Assembly: GCA_042088965.1 (NCBI GenBank)
Contig: JBELLC010000053.1
Coordinates: 1-17,627, forward strand
Length of the DNA stretch: 17,627 nucleotides
From: TMED26 sp042088965
GTDB lineage: Bacteria; Pseudomonadota; Alphaproteobacteria; Thalassobaculales; Thalassobaculaceae
Direction: 5' to 3'
Shown here: positions 14,920-17,627 of the stretch, one piece after another
How positions within the stretch are numbered: position 1 is the first letter of the stretch
Layout: each line of letters starts with the position of its first letter
Notes under the pieces: generated by a model
Seen by the model: only the letters and a program-made list of their open reading frames with translations
Database searches by the model: none
Told to the model about the DNA's origin: nothing
Translations under genes and position numbers: made by a program

Positions 14920-15738
14920 ATGCGTCGACTTTCAATTTTGGCTCTTGCCTGTGCTTTGCTGATGGTTGCTGTGCCGTGTGTGATCGCACGGGATGGCGGC
15001 GATGACATGCCACATCTTCCTGTGGGGCAGGTGCAGATTGGCGAACAGGCGATAGGATTGGCGACAGTCGACGGGGATACCTTGGTTTTGGCAACGGGTC
15101 AGCAGGTGCGTTTGGTGGGCTTGCAAGCGCCAAAATTGCCGCTCGGGCGGCCTAACTTTAAAGCCTGGCCCTTGGCAGATCAGGCCCGTGAGGCCTTGCA
15201 AGGTCTCGCTGATGGCCAGCGCTTAAGCCTCTATTATGGCGGCCGCCAAAGCGATCGCTATCGCCGTAAGCTGGCCCATCTGGTGCGCGCGGATGGGGTC
15301 TGGATTCAAGGGGAAATGCTGCGTTTAGGATTGGCACGGGTTTATAGTTTTGCGGATAATCGGGCTTTATTAGCAGAAATGCTAATGCTTGAAGCCGAGG
15401 CGCGGGCCGCCCGGCGGGGCATCTGGGCCTTACCCTATTACCGGATCCGCAACCCCGCAGAAACAGTCGCAGACATTGATAGTTTTCAGCTTGTCGAAGG
15501 GCGGGTGGTCGATGTCGCAACAATCAAGCGGCGGACTTATATCAACTTTGGGGCGGATTGGCGGGATGACTTTACCGCCGTGATTGAACGCAATCGCAGG
15601 GCATTATTTGAAGATGCGGGCGTTTTCCCAGATCATTTAATTGGTCGGCGATTACGGTTACGCGGCTGGGTAAAATCCCACAATGGCCCGTCGATAACGC
15701 TCAGTCATCCAGAACAAATTGAAATCCTCAGCGAATAA
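14920..15738 (+). CDS. Exported SNase-like (thermonuclease family) protein with altered active site
   Basis: From the ATG at 14920 the 272-residue product starts with a signal peptide (MRR, then a hydrophobic run to about residue 22). Residues 44-175 match the staphylococcal nuclease fold: VDGDTLVL (50-57), QVRLVGLQAPKLPLGR (62-77), DRYRRKLAHL (112-121) and RRGIW (165-169). R64 and R116 match catalytic R35 and R87 of the nuclease, and D51/D53 the DGD; but Q69 and K72 replace D40 and the catalytic base E43. A second, OB-like C-terminal region (about 190-270) ends SHPEQIEIL. ATG 14896 with a more distant GGAGGGG, or ATG 14875, are alternative starts. It is 15 bases before the M48 lipoprotein gene. 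Nuclease activity is doubtful; nucleic-acid binding or another envelope role is possible. Confidence 0.82.
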   Translation: MRRLSILALACALLMVAVPCVIARDGGDDMPHLPVGQVQIGEQAIGLATVDGDTLVLATGQQVRLVGLQAPKLPLGRPNFKAWPLADQAREALQGLADGQRLSLYYGGRQSDRYRRKLAHLVRADGVWIQGEMLRLGLARVYSFADNRALLAEMLMLEAEARAARRGIWALPYYRIRNPAETVADIDSFQLVEGRVVDVATIKRRTYINFGADWRDDFTAVIERNRRALFEDAGVFPDHLIGRRLRLRGWVKSHNGPSITLSHPEQIEILSE

Positions 15739-15753
15739 TTTTACTGATACGCC

Positions 15754-17205
15754 ATGATGATGCTTTGTAAATGGCCCGCCCTGTATACCAGCCTATTGGT
15801 TGTCTTAGCAGGCTGTGCGCTCAATCCCGCAACGGGCGAGCGTGATTTTATGTTGCTCACACAAGCGGATGAGCAGCGGCTTGGCGCGCGCGAACATTCA
15901 AAAATCATCGCCCAGTTTGGCGGCGACTACTGCGACCACGGACTCTGCGATTATGTAACCAGAATCGGCCGGAAACTGGCAGCGTTTTCCGAATTACCAG
16001 CGGAAACCTTTACCTTTACGATTTTGGATTCTGATATTGTTAACGCATTCGCGTTGCCGGGTGGCTATGTCTATGTCACCCGCGGCCTCATCGCCCTGGC
16101 GGAAAACGAAGCAGAACTTGCCAGTGTCGTCGCCCATGAAATCGCCCATATCACCGCCCGGCATTCCGCCCAACGGTATAGCAAGCAAGTTGTTGCAGAC
16201 CTGGGGGTTGGCTTGTTGGGGGCACTGAGCAAAGACAGCGAATTGACCGATATCGCCAGCCTTGGCGGCACTTTATACCTGCGCAGCTATAGCCGTGAGC
16301 AAGAGTTTCAAGCCGATATTCTGGGGATCCGTTATCTGGGCCGGGCGGGCTACGATATGCACGCGATGGCAGGGTTTCTTGGTCGGATGGCAGCTCATGG
16401 ACGTTTTCAGGCACAGCTGCGGGGCGTCAAAAACAGCCATAATCGCTTTGATATGATGGCAACACATCCCCGAACGGTGGCGCGTGTGCGCCAAGCACGT
16501 CAAGAAGCAAAGGTTACGGATAAATTCGCGCCGACGGTTGGCCGGCGACGATTTATGAACGCGCTGGATGGTTTGGCCTATGGCGGTAGCGCTCGCCACG
16601 GCTTTGTCCGAGCGGGTCGCTTTATTCATCCAGAGCTCGGTTTTGCCTTTGATATTCCGCCGGGATACCATCTCGAAAACCACCCGCAGCGGATCATCCT
16701 TGGTAAAGCGGGCAAGCCAACGATTGTCTTTGATACAATTGCCAACAACGGCCAATCGTTGAAAAATTATTTATTGTTTGAGTGGGGCAAGCAACTACGC
16801 TTAACAAAACCTGAGGCTATTACCATCAATGGCCTGCAAGCGGTTACCGCTGCCAGCCGTGCTCTGATCAGGGGCCAGGTGACCGATATGCGGTTCATTG
16901 TTGTACGTTTTGCGGCCGATCGGCTGGTGCGTTTCTTAATTCTGGATACCAGCGAGCGTCTTAAAGCGGCCAGCACAGAGATCCGCCGGATGACCTATAG
17001 TTTCCGTTCCTTGTCGGCGGCTCAGAAGAGACGCCTGAAACCGCCACGGGTCCGGGTCGAAAAGGTCGCAACAAGTGCTGATTTAGACCAGCTCTGGCGC
17101 CGGATGCAGGTCGTAGATTTTCCCAAACAGCGCTTTGATGTGTTAAACGGTATAAAAACAGGCCGCCAAATTAAACCTGGCGACCTGATAAAAATTGTCC
17201 GTTGA
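15754..17205 (+). CDS. M48 family metalloprotease, outer-membrane/periplasmic lipoprotein
   Basis: The 483-residue protein has a lipoprotein signal with lipobox LAGC and lipidated C21. The M48 zinc motif HEIAH is at 128-132 (H128, E129, H132) and the third ligand is E184 in REQEFQADILG, so the gluzincin site is complete. It resembles BepA/LoiP-type periplasmic proteases that degrade misassembled envelope proteins. Residues about 290-400 form an extra domain with GLQAVTAASR, and the C-terminal IKPGDLIKIVR recalls the end of a LysM-like repeat found in related alphaproteobacterial proteins. No clear Shine-Dalgarno; three consecutive ATGs open the frame. It follows the SNase-like gene by 15 bases, probably cotranscribed, and its stop is 9 bases from that of convergent rpoH. 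Confidence 0.93.
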   Translation: MMMLCKWPALYTSLLVVLAGCALNPATGERDFMLLTQADEQRLGAREHSKIIAQFGGDYCDHGLCDYVTRIGRKLAAFSELPAETFTFTILDSDIVNAFALPGGYVYVTRGLIALAENEAELASVVAHEIAHITARHSAQRYSKQVVADLGVGLLGALSKDSELTDIASLGGTLYLRSYSREQEFQADILGIRYLGRAGYDMHAMAGFLGRMAAHGRFQAQLRGVKNSHNRFDMMATHPRTVARVRQARQEAKVTDKFAPTVGRRRFMNALDGLAYGGSARHGFVRAGRFIHPELGFAFDIPPGYHLENHPQRIILGKAGKPTIVFDTIANNGQSLKNYLLFEWGKQLRLTKPEAITINGLQAVTAASRALIRGQVTDMRFIVVRFAADRLVRFLILDTSERLKAASTEIRRMTYSFRSLSAAQKRRLKPPRVRVEKVATSADLDQLWRRMQVVDFPKQRFDVLNGIKTGRQIKPGDLIKIVR

Positions 17206-17214
17206 TTAGGGGGG

Positions 17215-17627
17215 TTACAGCAGATCTGCGACCATATCGACACGGTCAACCAGGACGGTGCGGAGCTTATTCATCGCCCGCTGTTCAAGCTGACGAACAC
17301 GTTCTTTGCTGACCCCGAGCTGTTTGCCAAGTTCTTCCAGCGTAAGGCTGTCATCAATAAGCCGACGCTGTTGAATAATTGTCCGTTCACGATCGCTTAA
17401 TGTGTCAAGTGCCTCGGTCAGCCATTGACGGCGAGACTCGCTGTCGATCCGGTCGCCAACGATCTCATCTGGACGCGGACCGTCATCTGGTAACAAACTC
17501 TGGAATTCATCGCCGCCCTCATCGCCAATCGTTAAATTTAACGACTGATCAGCTTGAGTGAGCCGGGTTTCCATGCCCTCAACGTCTTTTACCTTCACAT
17601 TTAAGGCTTCAGCGATCCGATCTCTTA
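17215..17627 (-). CDS. rpoH: RNA polymerase heat-shock sigma factor RpoH (N-terminal half outside window)
   Basis: The frame runs from the stop at 17215 to the window edge without a start, giving about 136 C-terminal residues. It begins RDRIAEALNVKVKDVEGME, followed by DQSLNL, matching region 3 of RpoH proteins. Region 4 is complete: TLSDRERTIIQQRRL and the helix-turn-helix TLEELGKQLGVSKERVRQLE that reads the -35 element. RpoH directs transcription of chaperone and protease genes after heat or envelope stress. The RpoH-box that separates it from other group 3 factors lies outside the window, so the name rests on region 3/4 resemblance. It converges on the M48 protease gene with a 9-base gap. 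Confidence 0.88.
   Translation of the reverse strand, partial: RDRIAEALNVKVKDVEGMETRLTQADQSLNLTIGDEGGDEFQSLLPDDGPRPDEIVGDRIDSESRRQWLTEALDTLSDRERTIIQQRRLIDDSLTLEELGKQLGVSKERVRQLEQRAMNKLRTVLVDRVDMVADLL

Noticed and set aside
14832..15008. 59-residue N-terminal extension of prolyl iminopeptidase
   Set aside because: Exceeds family length, is basic and unstructured, and contains a TTGACA-N17-CATAAG promoter for the shorter form.

Overview
The window reads as ordinary, densely packed alphaproteobacterial chromosome. Supporting signs are an imuA-imuB-dnaE2 mutagenesis cassette behind a GTTC-N7-GTTC LexA box, the thrC / M16 peptidase / GNAT order, an alphaproteobacterial-type RpoH at the right edge, and a Rhodospirillales-like SNase-like / M48 lipoprotein pair. 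Moderate G+C and very short gaps would suit a marine lineage such as SAR116, but that placement is inference. I saw no tRNA, rRNA, insertion sequence, prophage, CRISPR array or origin. No gene-free stretch exceeds about 160 bases.

Layout, left to right: (1) a minus-strand run of thrC (threonine synthase), an M16 zinc peptidase and a GNAT acetyltransferase cut by the left edge. (2) Divergent from thrC, a plus-strand NAD(P)-dependent dehydrogenase with a DUF1932-type C-terminus, convergent with a minus-strand low-specificity threonine aldolase. Threonine synthesis and threonine cleavage genes therefore flank the dehydrogenase. (3) A small plus-strand membrane protein. (4) A long minus-strand block, imuA > imuB > dnaE2 > sulfotransferase-like gene, starting at about 12.9 kb. 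Its promoter is overlaid by a LexA box, so translesion synthesis is predicted to be SOS-induced. The sulfotransferase-like gene lies 33 bases after dnaE2 with no visible terminator and has lost the usual PAPS P-loop residues. (5) Divergent from imuA, two tandem, translationally coupled PaaI-type hotdog thioesterases. (6) A minus-strand prolyl iminopeptidase. (7) A plus-strand pair of exported proteins: an SNase-like protein with altered catalytic residues and an M48 metalloprotease lipoprotein. (8) The C-terminal half of the heat-shock sigma factor RpoH, minus strand, cut by the right edge.

The genome is compact. Four convergent junctions are 4-base overlaps (twice, each in a TTAA palindrome that supplies both stop codons) or gaps of 11 and 9 bases, leaving no room for intrinsic terminators between convergent genes. 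I do not see an unmistakable new system. The best candidate for something undescribed is the degenerate sulfotransferase-like gene apparently attached to the SOS mutagenesis operon, followed by the SNase-like protein lacking the catalytic glutamate.
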